Assembly: GCF_001701025.1 (NCBI RefSeq) | Contig: NZ_CP016793.1 | Coordinates: forward strand, 6,448,001-6,512,000 | Source: Lentzea guizhouensis | Lineage (GTDB): Bacteria; Actinomycetota; Actinomycetes; Mycobacteriales; Pseudonocardiaceae | Reading direction: 5' to 3' | Length of the DNA: 64,000 bases | Part shown: one piece after another, positions 39,516-53,600 of the stretch | Layout of the letters: each line of letters begins with the position of its first letter | Position numbering within the stretch: the first letter of the stretch is position 1 | Program-made: the position numbers and the translations under genes | The notes under the pieces: model-generated | What the model saw: the letters and a program-made list of their open reading frames with translations, nothing else | Databases searched by the model: none | Told to the model about the DNA's origin: nothing

Positions 39516-42500
39516 TCAGGCCGGCACGGTCGTGAACGCGGCCAGCCAGGCCTCCATGACCTCGGCGGTGAGGTGCGCGTCCTCCTTCACCATGGCCATG
39601 TGGTCGGTCTGCACGAGCCGGATGTCGTCGGCGGGCACGGCGACGTCCTGGTTCGTGGTCACCAGGTCCGTGCCGCGGACCTCCTGGCCGCAGCGGATCA
39701 GCAGCTTCGGCACGGTGGTGTGGATGCCGGTGTCGATGATCCGCGGGAACCAGTGGGCCATGGCGGACAGGCGCGCGCTGTTCATGTTGACCGCGGGCGA
39801 GTCCATCGTGTTGAAGTAGTTCGAGGTGACGGACTCGAAGTCCATGCCCTCCCGGTTGTCGTAGTTGAGGCTCAACGTGTCCAGCATGATCACGCCGTCG
39901 GGCTTGATGCCCCACGTCTCCTCGATGACACCCGCCGCCAGGTAGGCGAGCGTGCCGCCGGAGGAGTGGCCGACCAGCACGAACGGGTCGCTGCCGCTGG
40001 CGTGCAGCACGGCTTCGGCCACCCACCGGTTCACGGCGGCGGCGTTGCGCGGCAACGGTTCCCCGCTGCCGAACCCGACCAGCGGCAACGCGCTGACCTG
40101 CCGCTTGCCTCGCAGGTGCGCGGCGAGCCTGGCGTACATGTGCACACCGGCGGTCGCACCGGGCGCGCTGATGCAGATGAGCTTCGGCAACGCGGGCCCG
40201 TCGGCGAGCGTGACCGGCTCCGGCAGCTCGTCGAGCTCGGCGGGGGAGTCGAACATCGGCCGCAGGTTCGCCACGCCCTTGAGCATCTGCAGGCCGGCCG
40301 CCACGTTGTTCTTGGTGACCGCGTCCATGAACAGCCCGAACACGGTGTCCTCCGCCGCGACCTCGACACCGCCGCTGCTGGTTCCTCCACTGTGGAGGGT
40401 TTTGAGCTCGGTGACGAGGTGCTGGGCGAGGTTCGCGGGCGTCTTGTGGTCGAACACGACACTGCCCGCGAGCTTGAGGCCGAGCAGCTCGTTGAGCTGG
40501 TTGCGCAGCTCGACCGCGATCAGGCTGTCGAAGCCGAGCTCCAGGAAGTCCTTGCCGGCGTCGACCCCGCTCGGGTCGGCGTGACCGAGCAGCGCGGCAC
40601 TCGTGCCGACCACGAGATCGCGCACCATCACCTCGCGCTCCTCCTGGCCGGCCTCGCGCAGCCGGTCCAGCACCGTGACCGCGGCCTTCTCCGGCTGGTG
40701 CTGCTGGGGTGCCTCGGTGATGTCGGCGAAGAGCTTCGACACCGGCCCGCGCTGCTCCGCGACGTGGATCGCGACGAGGTGCCTCTGGTTCTGCGTGAGT
40801 GCCGCGTCGAACAGCGCGAGACCTTCTTCCACGGCCAGCGGCGGCATGCCCGACCTGGTCATCCGGTCCATCGCGGCCTGGCTCAGCCCGGCCGTCATGC
40901 CCGAGTCCTGCGCCCACGGCCCCCAGGCGATGCTGACCGTGTTCGGCTGGGTGCGCGCGACGGCGTCGAGGTAGGAGTTGGCGGCGGCGTAGTTGCCCTG
41001 GCCGGCCGCCCCCATCACACCGGAGACCGAGCTGTAGAGGATGAGCGTGGCGCCGGTGTCCTTGAGGTGCCAGGCGGCGTCGACCTTGGGCTTGAGCACG
41101 TTCGCGAGCTTCTCGTCGTTCAGCGCCCCGATCAGCGCGTCGTCCAGCACGCCCGCGGTGTGCACGATGGCCTGCAACGGCTTCTGCGCCGCCGACAGCA
41201 ACGTCGTGACGTCGTCCTCCTTCGCCACGTCCGCCGCCACGACCGTGACCGTCGCACCGGCTTCCTCGAGCTGCCTGCGCAGCTCCGCGGCCTTGGGCGA
41301 CTCCTCACCACGCCGGCTCGCCAGCACCAGGTGCTTGACGTCGTGGCGGCTGACGAGGTGCTTCGCCAGCTCGGCGCCGAGCCCGCCGGTGCCGCCGGTG
41401 ATCAGCACCGCCTTGTCCGGGTCCCACTCGTGCTTGGCGTCGGTCGGCGTGGTCTTCGCGAGCCTCGGCACCCTCGTCTGTCCATTCCGGACCTCGACCT
41501 GCGGCTCGTCCGACGCGACCAGCCTCGGCAACAACGCCCCGGACACGTCCAGCGCGTCGGTGTCGAACAGCAGGAACTTCCCGGGGTTCTCCATCTGCGC
41601 ACTGCGCACGAGACCCCAGACCGCCGCCGCGGTCAGGTCCTCACCGGTCGTGGCACCACGGCTGGCGAACACGATCCGCGAGCTGTACTTGTCCGCCTCC
41701 TGCAGCAGCTTGAGCACTCGGCTCGTCTGCTTGTGCGTGCTTTCCGGCGTCCCGTCCCCGCTGACCGACACGACGAAGATGTCCGGGGTGGTGTTCTGCG
41801 CAGCCTGGCCGAGCGTCTCGCCGTACCCGCTGACCGTCTGCCCGGCGCTGTAGAGCACGTGCGCCAGGTCGAACTCGTCACCACCGATGATTGCCCACCG
41901 CGCCGCCGACACCGCGTTGGTGCCCGGCGTGGCCTTCGTCCAGTTGAGCTCGTACAACGCCGGCATGCTCTGCCTGACCGGCCCGCTCGGCGCCATCGTG
42001 CCCCGCGGCCAGTACCGCTGGGTGTCGAAGGGGTAGGTGGGCAGCGCGATCGTGGTGCCCTGCGGGTAGTAGTCGTCCCACTTGACCTTGGTGCCGCTGA
42101 CGTAGAGCCGGGCGAGCGCGGTCAGGAACGCCTGCTGCTCCGGCTTGTCGCGCCGCAGCGTCGGAATGCAGCCGTCGACGAGCGCCGACAGGACTCCGGT
42201 CGGGCCGATCTCGACGAACGTGGCGTCGCCGATGTCGTCGACGTTGTCGGTGAAGCGAACGGTGTCACGGACGTGGTCGACCCAGTAGCCGGCGGTGGTG
42301 GCGGGCTTGCCGGTGTGCAGCGGGATCTTGGGCTGGTGGAAGGTGACGGTCGCGATGGCCGCGCGGAAGTCGTCGAGCATCGGCTCCATCAGCGGGGAGT
42401 GGAACGCGTGGCTGACCCGGAGCTGCTTGTGGTCCCAGTTGGCGGCGATGGCCTTGGTCCCGGCTTCGTCACCGGCGATCACGATGTCGGCCGGGCCGTT

Positions 42501-44653
42501 GACGGCGGCGATGCTTGTGGTTGCCGTGAGATGTTCGCGGACTTCGGCTTCCGTGGCCTTGACCGCATACATCGCGCCTTGACCCGGGAGGGCTTGCATG
42601 AGGCTGGCGCGGCGTTGACGAGCTTGGCGGCGTCTTCGAGGGTGAGGACTCCGGCGACGTGTGCTGCCGCGATCTCGCCGATGGAGTGGCCGGCGACGTG
42701 GTCGGGCTTGAAGCCGTAGTGGTGGAGGAGGCGGTAGAGGGCCACCTGGAAGGCGAAGAGGGCGGGCTGGGTGGTGCCGGTCTGGTTGAGCTTCTCCTCG
42801 TCCGTGCCCCACATGACGGTCTTGAGGTCGGGGTCGAGGTGGCTCGCGACCTCGTCGAACGCCTCCTTGAACCTCGGCTCGGTGTCGTAGAGGTCCTTGC
42901 CCATGCCGAGGCGTTGGGCGCCCTGGCCGCTGAAGAGGGCGGCGGTGGGTTTGCGCTGGGTCTGGCCTTTGGCGATGGTCTGGTTGTCGAGGATGACAGC
43001 GCGGTGTTCAAACGCGGTCGGGCGGGTGGTGAGGAGTGAGTGGCCAAGGTCGGTGGGGTTCGCGCCTTCATCCAACAGGTCGCCGACCTGGTCGATCCTG
43101 GCCTGCAGCGCGCCCGCCGACTTGGCGGACACGACGAGCGGCGCCACGTTCCCACCGGCCGCAGCGTTCTCGCCAGCCGCTCCGCCCTTCGGAATCGATT
43201 CCGACTCACAGGCCCCCTGGGGGGAGCCACCCCCCATCCCAATCGTCTCAGACGGGTCCGACAGTGTCGGCGCCCCGGACTCGCCGTTCACCGAGGGCGA
43301 TTCCTCGATGATCACGTGTGCGTTCGTGCCCGACACCCCGAACGACGACACCCCGGCCCGCCGCACCCGCTCCCCGCGCGGCCAAGCCACGTCCTCGGTG
43401 AGCAATGAGACCGCACCGGCAGACCAGTCGACGTGAGAGGAGGGCGCGGCCACGTGCAGAGTGCGCGGCAATGAGCCGTGCTGCAGCGCCATCACCATCT
43501 TGATGATGCCCGCCACACCGGCCGCTGCCTGCGTGTGCCCGATGTTCGACTTGACCGCACCCAACAACAACGGCGACGTACGCTCCTGCCCGTACGTCGC
43601 GAGCAAAGCCTGCGCCTCGATCGGGTCACCCAGAACGGTTCCGGTGCCGTGCGCCTCCACCGCATCGACGTCACCCGGCCCCAGACCGGCCGACGCCAGC
43701 GCCGACCGGATCACGCGACGCTGCGCGGGACCGTTGGGCGCGGACAACCCATTGGAGGCACCGTCCTGGTTGACGGCGCTGCCCACCACCACGGCCAGCA
43801 CGGGGTGACCATTGCGCTGTGCGTCGGAAAGCTTCTCCACCAACAACACGCCGACGCCCTCGGACCAGCCGGTGCCATCGGCGTCGTCGGAGAAGGCCTT
43901 GCATCGGCCAGAGGTCGCCAATCCGCCCTGACGCGTGAAACCGGCGAAGTTCGACGACGTCGCCATCACGGTCACACCGCCGGCCAACGCGAGAGAACAC
44001 TCGCCATTGCGCAGAGCAGCAGCAGCCATGTGCAAAGCGACCAACGAAGAAGAACACGCCGTGTCGACCGTGACGGCAGGTCCCTCGAACCCGAAGGTGT
44101 AAGAGATGCGACCGGAGATGACGGACGCAGCGGTGCCCATGCCCGCGTGTCCCTCCACGTCCTCCTGCGACGCAATCAGCACGTGGCCGTAGTCCTGGCC
44201 GTTGGTGCCCACAAACACACCGGTCTCGCTACCGCGCAAAGACGACGGGTCGATGCCCGCGCGTTCGATGGCCTCCCACGTCGTCTGCAGCAGCAGCCGC
44301 TGCTGAGGGTCCATCGCGAGGGCTTCGCGTGGTGAGATGCCGAAGAAACCGGGGTCGAACTCGGCCGCGTCGTACAGGAAGCCGCCCTGCAGCGTCGCGC
44401 TCGAACCGCCCGCCAGCGTGCCCAGGTCCCAGCCGCGGTCGGTCGGGAAACCGGTGATGGCATCGCGGCCGGACGACACCAGCTCCCACAGGTCCTCGGC
44501 CGAGCGCACGTCACCGGGGAAGCGGCACGCGATGCCGACGATCGCGACGGGCTCGTGGCGGCCGGACTCGACCTCCTCCAGCCGCTGCCGCGTCTCGTGC
44601 AGGTCAGCGGTGACCCACTTCAGGTACTCAACGAGCTTCTCTTCGTTCGGCAT
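39516..44653 (-). CDS. Type I PKS, final module KS-AT-KR-ACP-TE (one frameshift)
   Basis: The start ATG 44653 follows AGGAGG and opens an N-terminal docking helix ([18 protein letters not shown]). KS (about 44560-43310) has the active Cys in D-T-A-C-S-S-S. AT (about 42935-42010) has G-H-S-I-G-E and H-A-F-H, a malonyl-CoA type. There is no DH. KR (about 41960-40870) has G-G-T-G-G-L-G, catalytic Ser and Tyr (N-Y-A-A-A-N) and the L-D-D motif of B-type (D-hydroxyl) ketoreductases. The ACP has L-G-F-D-S-L. The TE (about 40300-39530) has G-H-S-S-G and a late catalytic His (T-D-H-M-A). It adds the last acetate unit, reduces it and releases the chain. One C appears missing near 42608-42613 (V-N-A-[R]-A-S), splitting the AT; with it restored the protein has about 1712 residues. 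Confidence 0.85.
43211..43270 (-). repeat. Hairpin repeat copy D (KS-AT linker, module 5)
   Basis: Diverged copy with GGCCCCCTGGGGGG, CCACCCC and CCCAATCGTCTCAGAC blocks. On the coding strand it encodes [16 protein letters not shown]. The hairpin core is less regular than in the other copies. Confidence 0.7.
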
Positions 44654-44676
44654 CGCCGGAAACCCTCCTGGTGCGG

Positions 44677-47600
44677 TCAGCGCTCGGTGCGTCGGCCGAG
44701 TTCGTTGTCGATGAAGGCGAACACGTCGTCCGCGGTGGCCGCGCTGAGCCGGTCCCGCGCTGCCTCCTCGTTCTTCTTGCCGCCGTACTGGGCGAGGAGC
44801 TTGCGCAGCCGGGCCGCGACACCGGGCGTTCCGGCGGCGAGCGCGGCCTCGACGTCGTCGAGCTCGAGGACCGGGGCCTCGACACCTGTGAACTGCTCGC
44901 AGAGGTGCGCGGCGAGCTCGCGCGGGGTCGGGTAGTCGAACGCCAGCGTCGCCGCCAGCTTCAGCCCGGTCGCGGCGGCGATGCTGTTGCGCAGCTGCCG
45001 GTCGCGGAACTGCGGTCGACCGCCGCCGGACTCGCGTGCCCGAGCACCCCCGGCGCGTGGCCGCGCACGAGGTCCACGACGTGCCGCAGCCGGTCCTCCG
45101 CGGGCAACGCCGCCAGCGTCGCGCCGAAGTCCACCCCGGACCCCGCACCCGCCGACCGCTTGCCGCCACGCACCAGGCCACGCAGCACCGCCGCGACCGG
45201 ACCGTCCGATCGACCCGTGTTGATCCGTGCGGGCACCAGGAACGTCTCCTCGCGCGAGGTGGCGTCGTCGAACAGACGCATGCCTTCCTCGACACTCAGC
45301 GGCGGCATGCCACCACGCCCGATACGTTCCATCGCGCCGTTCTGCAGATGCGCGGTCATGCCGCTCGTCTGCGCCCACGGACCCCATGCCAGTGACACGG
45401 CCGGAAGACCGTTCGCGCGCCGATGCTCCGCCAACGCGTCGAGGAACGCGTTCGCTGCTGCGTAGTTGGCTTGTCCCGGTGCGCCGACGATGCCGGAGAC
45501 CGACGAGTAGAGCACGAACGCCTTGAGGTCCTTCGTCGCCTCGTGCAGGTTCCACGCGCCGTCGACCTTCGGCTTCAACACGGCCGCAAGGCGTTCCGGC
45601 GTCAACGACCCGATCGTGCCGTCGTCGAGCACACCGGCCGTGTGCACGACCGCGGTGAGCGCACGGCCCGCGACGAGCTTCCTGACCGCCTCGGGATCCG
45701 CGATGTCACACGCCGCGATCGTGACATCGGCGCCGTGCGCCGTGAGCTCCGCCTGCAGCGCAACGGTTTCCGGTGCGTCCTGCCCGCGCCGCGACACCAG
45801 CAGCAGGTCCGTGACCCCGCGCGCCTCGACCAGGTGCCGCGCCAGCTCCGCACCGAGCCCGCCGGTACCGCCGGTGATCAGCACCGTGCCGTTCCACACC
45901 GTCGGCTGCACGACGTCGTCGACCCGCGCGAGCCTGCCGACCGTCACCTGCCCGTCCCGCACCCGCGCCTGCGTCTCGCCCAGGTCCAGCAACCCGACCG
46001 GCAGCTCCGCCGACCCGTCCGTGTCGACCAGCAGGAACCGTCCCGGGTTCTCCGACTGCGCCGACCTGACGAGCCCGTGCACCGCGGCCGCAGCGAGGTC
46101 ACCCGGTCGCGTCACGAACACCACGCGCTCGTCGGTCTCCAGGCGCTCCTGAACCGTCTGCAACGCCTGTGCCGTAAGAGCATGCGCGTCACGCACGTAG
46201 TCGTCGGACCCGTTGACCGTGACGACCGTCGCCTCGGCGTGCTGGTACTTCGGCGCCGGCACCCACTCCAGCCGGAACAGTGAGTCTTGCTGCTGCTGAG
46301 CCGTGAGCGGCGCGCCGGTGGTGACCTCGCGCGCCGAGAACACCGGCGCCCCCTGCCCGTCGACCGCCGCGACCTCCCCGTTGCGGTGCCGGACGCGCAA
46401 CGTCGACGCGCCGATCGTGTGCAGCGACACGTCCTGCCAGCGCAGCGGCACCTCGTCGCCCATCACCTGCTGCAGAAGCGCCGGGTGGACGCCGTACTGG
46501 TTCGTGTCGGACGCGTCCAGCGACACCTCGGCGTAGGTCGCGTCCCCGAGCTGCCACGTGTCCGGCCCGACCTCGACGGCACCCTTCGGCGGCCACTCGC
46601 GGACGCGGAAGTCGCTGACGTACTCGCCTTCCGCGAGCGTTCCCGTCGCCACGCGGGTCCAGGCATCGGACTGTCGCGTATGGATGGTGAGGTGGCGCTT
46701 CCCGTTGTCCGGCTCGCCGATCGACACCTGCAGCACCCCGGCGGTGAGCGGTCCGGTGACCGTCAGCTCCTCGACCAGCCCGTACCCGACCTGGTCCGCC
46801 GCCCGGAACGCGATCTCCGCGAACGCCGCCTCCGGCTGTGCCTCGGTCAACCGGTTCGTGAACACCACCGCGTCCTGGTCGGCCAGCGCGATCGTGGCAC
46901 CGAGCAGCGGGTGGTCCACCGGCCCGAGCCCGACCCCGGTGACGTCGCCGCTCCGCCGCAGCGGCGTCGGCCAGTACCGGTCGTGCTCGAAGGCGTAGGT
47001 CGGCAGCTTGATCACCTTGGCGCCGGCGAAGAACGGCGTCCAGTCGACGTCGATCCCGGCCACGAACAGCCTGGCCAACGCCGCAGTCCACGCCGTGGCC
47101 TCGTCGCGGTCCCTGCGCAACGCCGGCACCGCGCCGTCCACCAGCGCGGACAGCACACCATCCGGTCCGATCTCCAGGAACGTCGCGTCGCCGATGGCCT
47201 CGACGTTGTCCGCGAATCGCACGGCATCGCGGACGTGCCGCACCCAGTGCTCGGTGGTGGTCACGTCACCGGTGGCCTGGATCTGGATCTTCGGCTGCTG
47301 GAAGGTGATGCTCTTGATCGCGGTGCGGAAGTCGTCGAGCATCGGGTCCATCAGCGGCGAGTGGAACGCGTGACTGACCTTGAGCTGCTTGTGCTCCCAC
47401 TTGCTCGCGATGGTTCGCGCCTGCGCCTCGTCACCGGCGATGACGACGGCGTTCGGGCCGTTGACCGCCGCGATCGACACCAGATCGGTCAGGTGCTCCG
47501 CGACCTCCTCTTCGGTGGCCCGCACCGCGAACATCGCGCCCTGCGCCGGGAGGGCCTGCATGAAGTTGGCGCGGATCTGCACCAGCCTGGCCGCGTCGTC

Positions 47601-50600
47601 GAGGCTGAGCACCCCGGCGACGTGCGCGGCCGCGATCTCGCCGACCGAGTGGCCGGTGACCACGTCGGCCTGGACGCCGAAGCTCTCCGCGAGCCGGTAG
47701 AGGGCGACCTCGATGGCGAACAGCGCGGGCTGCGTGCGGTTGGTCTGGTTGAGCTTGGCCTCGTCGTCGCCCCAGATGACGTCCCTGAGCCCCGGATCGA
47801 GGTGCTGCATCACCTCGTCGAACGCCGTCGCGAACACCTCGTGCCGCTCGTACAGCTTCTTGCCCATGCCGAGCCGCTGCGATCCTTGCCCGGAGAACAG
47901 CACCGCGAGCTTCCTCCGGGTCGCCTTGCCGCAGGCGATCTCCTGGTCGCCCAGCCAGACCGCCCGGTGCTCGAACCGCGACCGCTTCAGCAACGAGAAC
48001 CCGACATCGGCCGCGTCGGCGTCCACCGCGCGCACCCGGTCGACCTGGGCGCGCAGCGAAGCGAAGGACTTCGCCGAAAAAACGAGCGGGGCCCCCTTGG
48101 GGGGACGCGAAGTCCCCACTCCAATCATCTCAGGCAGGTCTGACAATTCCTGGCCGCTCGCCGGCGCCGCCTCCAGGACCAGGTGCGCGTTCGTGCCCGA
48201 GATGCCGAACGACGACACACCCGCCCGCCGCGGCCGCTCCACCGCCGGCCACGCCGTCGCGGTAGTCAGCAACGACACCGCACCGGCCGACCAGTCGACG
48301 TGCGAGGTCGGCGACGTCACGTGCAGCGTGCGCGGCAGGACCCCGTGCCGCATCGCCATCACCATCTTGATCACCGACGCGACCCCGGACGCCGCCTGCG
48401 AGTGCCCGATGTTCGACTTCAGCGAACCCAGCAGCAACGGCGTCTCGCGCTCCTGCCCGTAGGTCGCAAGCAGTGCCTGCGCCTCGATCGGGTCACCCAA
48501 GGCGGTTCCGGTGCCGTGTGCCTCCACAGCGTCGACATCCGCCACCGACAGCCCCGATGCCGCCAGCGCCGCGCGGATCACACGCTGTTGCGACGGACCG
48601 TTGGGCGCCGTCAGGCCGTTGGACGCGCCATCCGAGTTGACGGCAGATCCACGCACGACCGCAAGCACCTCATGTCCCGCAGCGACCGCGTCAGACAGAC
48701 GCATCACCACGAGCACACCGACGCCTTCAGCCCACGCCGTGCCATCAGCGGACTCCGAGAAAGCCTTGCAACGGCCGTCACGCGCAAGCCCGCCCTGCTG
48801 GCTGAACTCCATGAACGTGCCCGGCGACACCAACGTCTGCACACCACCGGCAAGCGCCAACGAGCACTCACCGTTGCGCAGCGCGTTCACGGCCAGATGC
48901 AGCGCCACCAACGACGACGAGCACGCCGTGTCGATCGTGAGCGACGGTCCCTCCAGACCCAGCACATAGGACAGGCGGCCGGACACCACACTCGGCGACG
49001 TTCCCGTGCTGGAGAACCCTTCACGGGCCTGCTCGGAGTTGATCACCAGCTGCCCGTACTCCAGGCCGCCGGCGCCCAGGAACACGCCGGTCTTCGAGCC
49101 GCGCAACGCCAACGGGTCGAGCCCCGCGTGCTCCAGCGACTCCCACGCGGTCTCCAGGACGAGCCGCTGGTTCGGGTCCATCGCCACCGCCTCGCGCGGC
49201 GAGATGCCGAAGAACGCCGGGTCGAAGTCGGCGATCCCGTGCAGGAAGCCGCCGTGCCCGGTCACCGAACGCCCGGCACCCTCGCCGACGACGTCGGTGT
49301 CCCAGCCGCGGTCGGACGGGAACTGGCTGATCGCGTCCCGCCCGGCCAGCACCAGGTCCCACAGCTCGTCGGCGTTCGTCACGTCACCGGGGAACCGGCA
49401 GCCGATGCCCACGATCGCGATCGGCTCGTCGCTGACCGCCCTCACGACCTCCGTCGCCGCCTGCACGCCGCCGAACAGCTCCGCGACCAGGTGCTGCGCC
49501 AGCGCCTGCGGGGTCGGGTAGTCGAACACCAGCGTCGCGGGCAGCGTCAGCCCGGTAGCCGCGTCGAGGCGGTTGCGCAGCTCGACCGACGTGAGCGAGT
49601 CGAACCCGAGCTGGCTGAACTCCAGGTCCGCGTCGATCGCCGCCGTCGACGAGTGGCCGAGCACCGCCGCCGCCTCGGTGCGCACCAGGTCCACGAGGTG
49701 CGCGACGCGTTCGGCCGGCCGCACCCCGTTGACCTGCACGGAGTCCGCACGGTTCGCCGCGGTCCGGCGCCCGCCGCGCACGAGGTCGCGCAGCAACGGC
49801 GGCACCATGCCGTTCGTCGTGCCGGTGATCACGCGCGCGGGCACGACCTGCGCCGCGTCGACCATGACGGCCGCGTCGAACAGCGCCAGGCCGAGCTCCA
49901 GCGACAGCGGTGGCATCGACGACTTCTCCAGCCGCTCGAACGCCGCCGCGTCCATCTGCCCGGTCATGCCGACCTCGGACGTCCACGCGCCCCACGCCAG
50001 CGACACCGCGTGCCTGCCCTGCGCCCGCCGGTGCTGTGCGAGCGCGTCGAGGAACGCGTTGCCCGCCGCGTAGTTGCCCTGCCCGGCGGTGCCGAGCACA
50101 CCCGACACCGACGAGTACAGGACGAACCGCGCATCCGGCAGCAGCTCGTGGAGGTTCCACGCCGCGTCCACCTTGGGCCGCAGCACCTTCTGCACCCGCT
50201 CCGGTGTCATCGCCGCGATCACGCCGTCGTCCAGCACGCCGGCCGTGTGGATGACCGTGCCGATCGAGCGTCCCTTCAGGACATCGCTCAACGCCTCGCG
50301 GTCCGCGACGTCACAGGCCACGATCTCCGCGCCCAGCTCGGCCTGCAGCTCCCGCGCGCCGGGGGAGTCGAGGCCGCGGCGGCTCAGCAGCAGGAGGTTC
50401 TCGACGCCGTTGGCCGCGAGGTGCCGTGCCAGCTCCGCACCGAGGCCACCGGTACCGCCGGTGACCAGAACGGTGTCAGACCAGTCGAACGGCTGCGTCG
50501 CGTGCTCGCCGAGCCGCGCCAGACGGCCGGCGTACGCGTTGCCCGCACGCACGACGAGCTGCTGCTCCTCGCACATCAGCATGCCGGGCGTGACGTCGCT

Positions 50601-53600
50601 GCCCTCGTCGAGGTCGATCAACACGAACCGGCCGGGGTTCTCCGCCTGCGCCGCCCGCACCAGACCCCACACCGCCGCCGCGCCGAGGTCCGTGACCGGC
50701 TCGTCGCCGATGCTCTGCGCGCCGCGCGTGACGAACACCGTCCGCTCGTCCGCGTTCTGCAGGACCTCCAACGCCTCGATCGTCGCCCGATGCGCGCTCT
50801 CCGCGTCGAGCCCGCCGTGGACCTCCACGATCCGCGCGTCGATCCCGTCAGCCTCGCCGAGCTGTGCCGGCACCCAGTTGACCTGGAACAACGCGTCGCG
50901 CACTCGCTGGTCGGCGGTCGTCTCCGGCACGCGGACGGTCAACGACCTGATCGACAACACCGGCGCGCCGTCGACATCGGTCGCCGCCACCTCGACCGCG
51001 TCACCGGTGCGGGTGAGACTGACCCGCAGCCGCTCCGCCCCGATGGCGTGCAGCGAGACGTCGTGCCACTCGAACGGCACCCCTTCGCCCAGCAACTCGC
51101 TCGTCGCCTCGAGGGCACGCTCCAACAACAACGGGTGCACACCGAACGTCGCCGCGTCGTCCACGTCTTCCGGCAGCTCGACCTCGACGAATTCGTCGCT
51201 GCTCGTCGCTTGGTACGGCTGCGTCGTGAGTGTGCCGACGGCGTGCTCGACCCACGTGTCGCCGTGCTGCGCATGAACGCTCACGGCGCGCTTGCCGTCG
51301 TTCGGCGGACCGACCCGCACCTGCACGGCGACGGCATCGCGTTCCGGCAGCCGCAGCGGCACCGCGGTGGTGAGGTGCTCGACGCGGTCGCAGCCGACGA
51401 GGTCACCGGCGCGGATCGCGAAGTCCAGGAGCCCGGTCGCCGGGAACGTCTCGCCGAGCCATGGATGCGTCGCCTTCGACAGTCGCCCGCTCAACACGAG
51501 CTCTTCCGTGCCCGCGACCGTCACCGCCGCACCGAGCAACGGGTGCCCGCCCGACGCGAGGCCGTAGGCGCTCAGGTCCCCGGTTCGGCCACCGACGCTC
51601 GCCTTGGGCCAGAACCGCTCGTGCTCGAACGCGTAGGTCGGCAGGGTGATGTGGTGACCGCCGATCAACATTGACGACCAATCAACATTGATCCCGTCAA
51701 CATGTTGACGACTCAATGCAGTCAACATTGACGCAACCTCAGTGCTGTTGCGCGTCAACATCGGCACGCCATCGATCAACGTGGACAGCACAGCATCGGG
51801 CCCGACCTCGACGAACCGCGTCACACCCGCCTGCTTGAGCCGCTGGACGTGGTCGTGGAACCGCACCGTGTCCTGCACGTGGTCGACCCAGAAGTCGACG
51901 CTCGTGACGTCGCCGGAGGCGGCGATCGGGATCTGCGGGGCGTTGAACGTGAGGTGCTTGATGGCGTCGCGGAAGTCGTCGAGCATCGGTTCCATCAGCG
52001 GTGAGTGGAACGCGTGGCTGACCTTGAGGCGCTTGTTCTTCCAGTTGGCCGCAATGGCCAGCACCTCTTCTTCAGCGCCGGCGATGACGACGGAGTCGAG
52101 GGCGTTGACGGCGGCGATGGACACGTTCGGCGTGAGGTGCGGCGTGACCTCAGCCTCGCTGGCCTGAACCGCGATCATCGCGCCACCGGTCGGCAACGCC
52201 TGCATCAGACGCGCGCGAGCTTCGACGAGCTTCGCGGCGTCTTCGAGGCTGAGCACCCCCGCGACGTGTGCCGCGGCGATCTCACCGACGGAGTGGCCCG
52301 CGAGGTGGGCGGGCTTGATCCGGAAGTCCTGCAGCAGCCGGAACAACGCGGTTTCCAGCGCGAACAACGCGGGCTGGGCGTTCCCGGTCTGGTTCAGCAG
52401 GTCCTCGTCGTCACCCCAGATGATGTCCCTGAGCTCGGGTGCGAAGTGGCCGAGTGCCGCGTCGAACGCGTCCGCGAACGTGTCGAACCGCTCGTGCAGC
52501 TCCCTGCCCATGCCGAGCCGCTGCGACCCCTGGCCGGAGAACACGATCGCGAGCACGTGCTCCGCCGCAACCCCGCTCGCGACCTCGGCCCCGTCGACCA
52601 GCACCGCCCGGTGCGCGAACCGCGACCGCTTGGCCAGCGTCGCCGCGACGTCCACCGGGTTCGCCCCGCCCGCCAGCACCACCTTGATCCGCTCGACCTG
52701 AGCGCGCAGCGAAGCCGAGGACTTCGCCGAGACGAGCAGCGGAACGTGTTTCGCGCGCGCCGAAGCCGAGGACTCCGAACTGCCAGGGGCCCCCTTGGGG
52801 GGACGCGAGGTCCCCACTCCAATCGTCTCACCCAGGCCAGACAGAACCGGGGCGTGGAGATCGACAACGGCCGGGTTGTCCACAGGCGCCGAGTTGTCCA
52901 CAGATTCCGGTGAGACCGTCTGAGCTGAGGAGGTTTCGGTCGGTACGCTGGAAAACGGGGGGATCCCCGTACCCGGCGCTTCCAAGATCACGTGGGCGTT
53001 GGTGCCCGAGATGCCGAACGACGAGACTCCGGCGCGCACCGGGCGGTCGACGGACGGCCACGGGTGTGGCGTGGTCAGCAGTGAGACGGCGCCGGCGGAC
53101 CAGTCGATGTGCGACGACGGCGAGTCGACGTGCAGGGTCCGGGGGAGCAGGCCGTGCTGGAAGGCGAGCACCATCTTGATGACACCGGCGGCGCCCGCGG
53201 CGGCCTGGGTGTGGCCGAGGTTCGACTTCACCGAGCCGAGGAGCAGTGGTTCGGTGCGCTGCTGGCCGTAGGCGGCGAGCAGGGCGTGTGCCTCGATGGG
53301 GTCGCCGAGGACGGTTCCGGTGCCATGGGCTTCGACGGCGTCCACATCGGACACCGAGAGGCCGGCGGAGGCGAGCGCGGCGCGGATGACGCGTTGCTGC
53401 GAGGGACCGTTCGGGGCGGTGAGGCCGTTGGAAGCGCCGTCGGAGTTGAACGCCGAGCCGCGGACCAGGGCGAGGACCGGGTGGCCCAGGCGTTCAGCGT
53501 CGGAGAGGCGTTCGACCACGAGGACGGCGACGCCCTCGGACCACACGGTGCCGTCGGCGGAGTCGGAGAACGCCTTGCAGAGGCCGTCCTGGGCGAGGCC

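Noticed and set aside
39573..42719. Plus-strand open frame of about 1050 residues opposite the terminal PKS module
   Set aside because: Antisense shadow; the minus strand carries clear KR, ACP and TE motifs.
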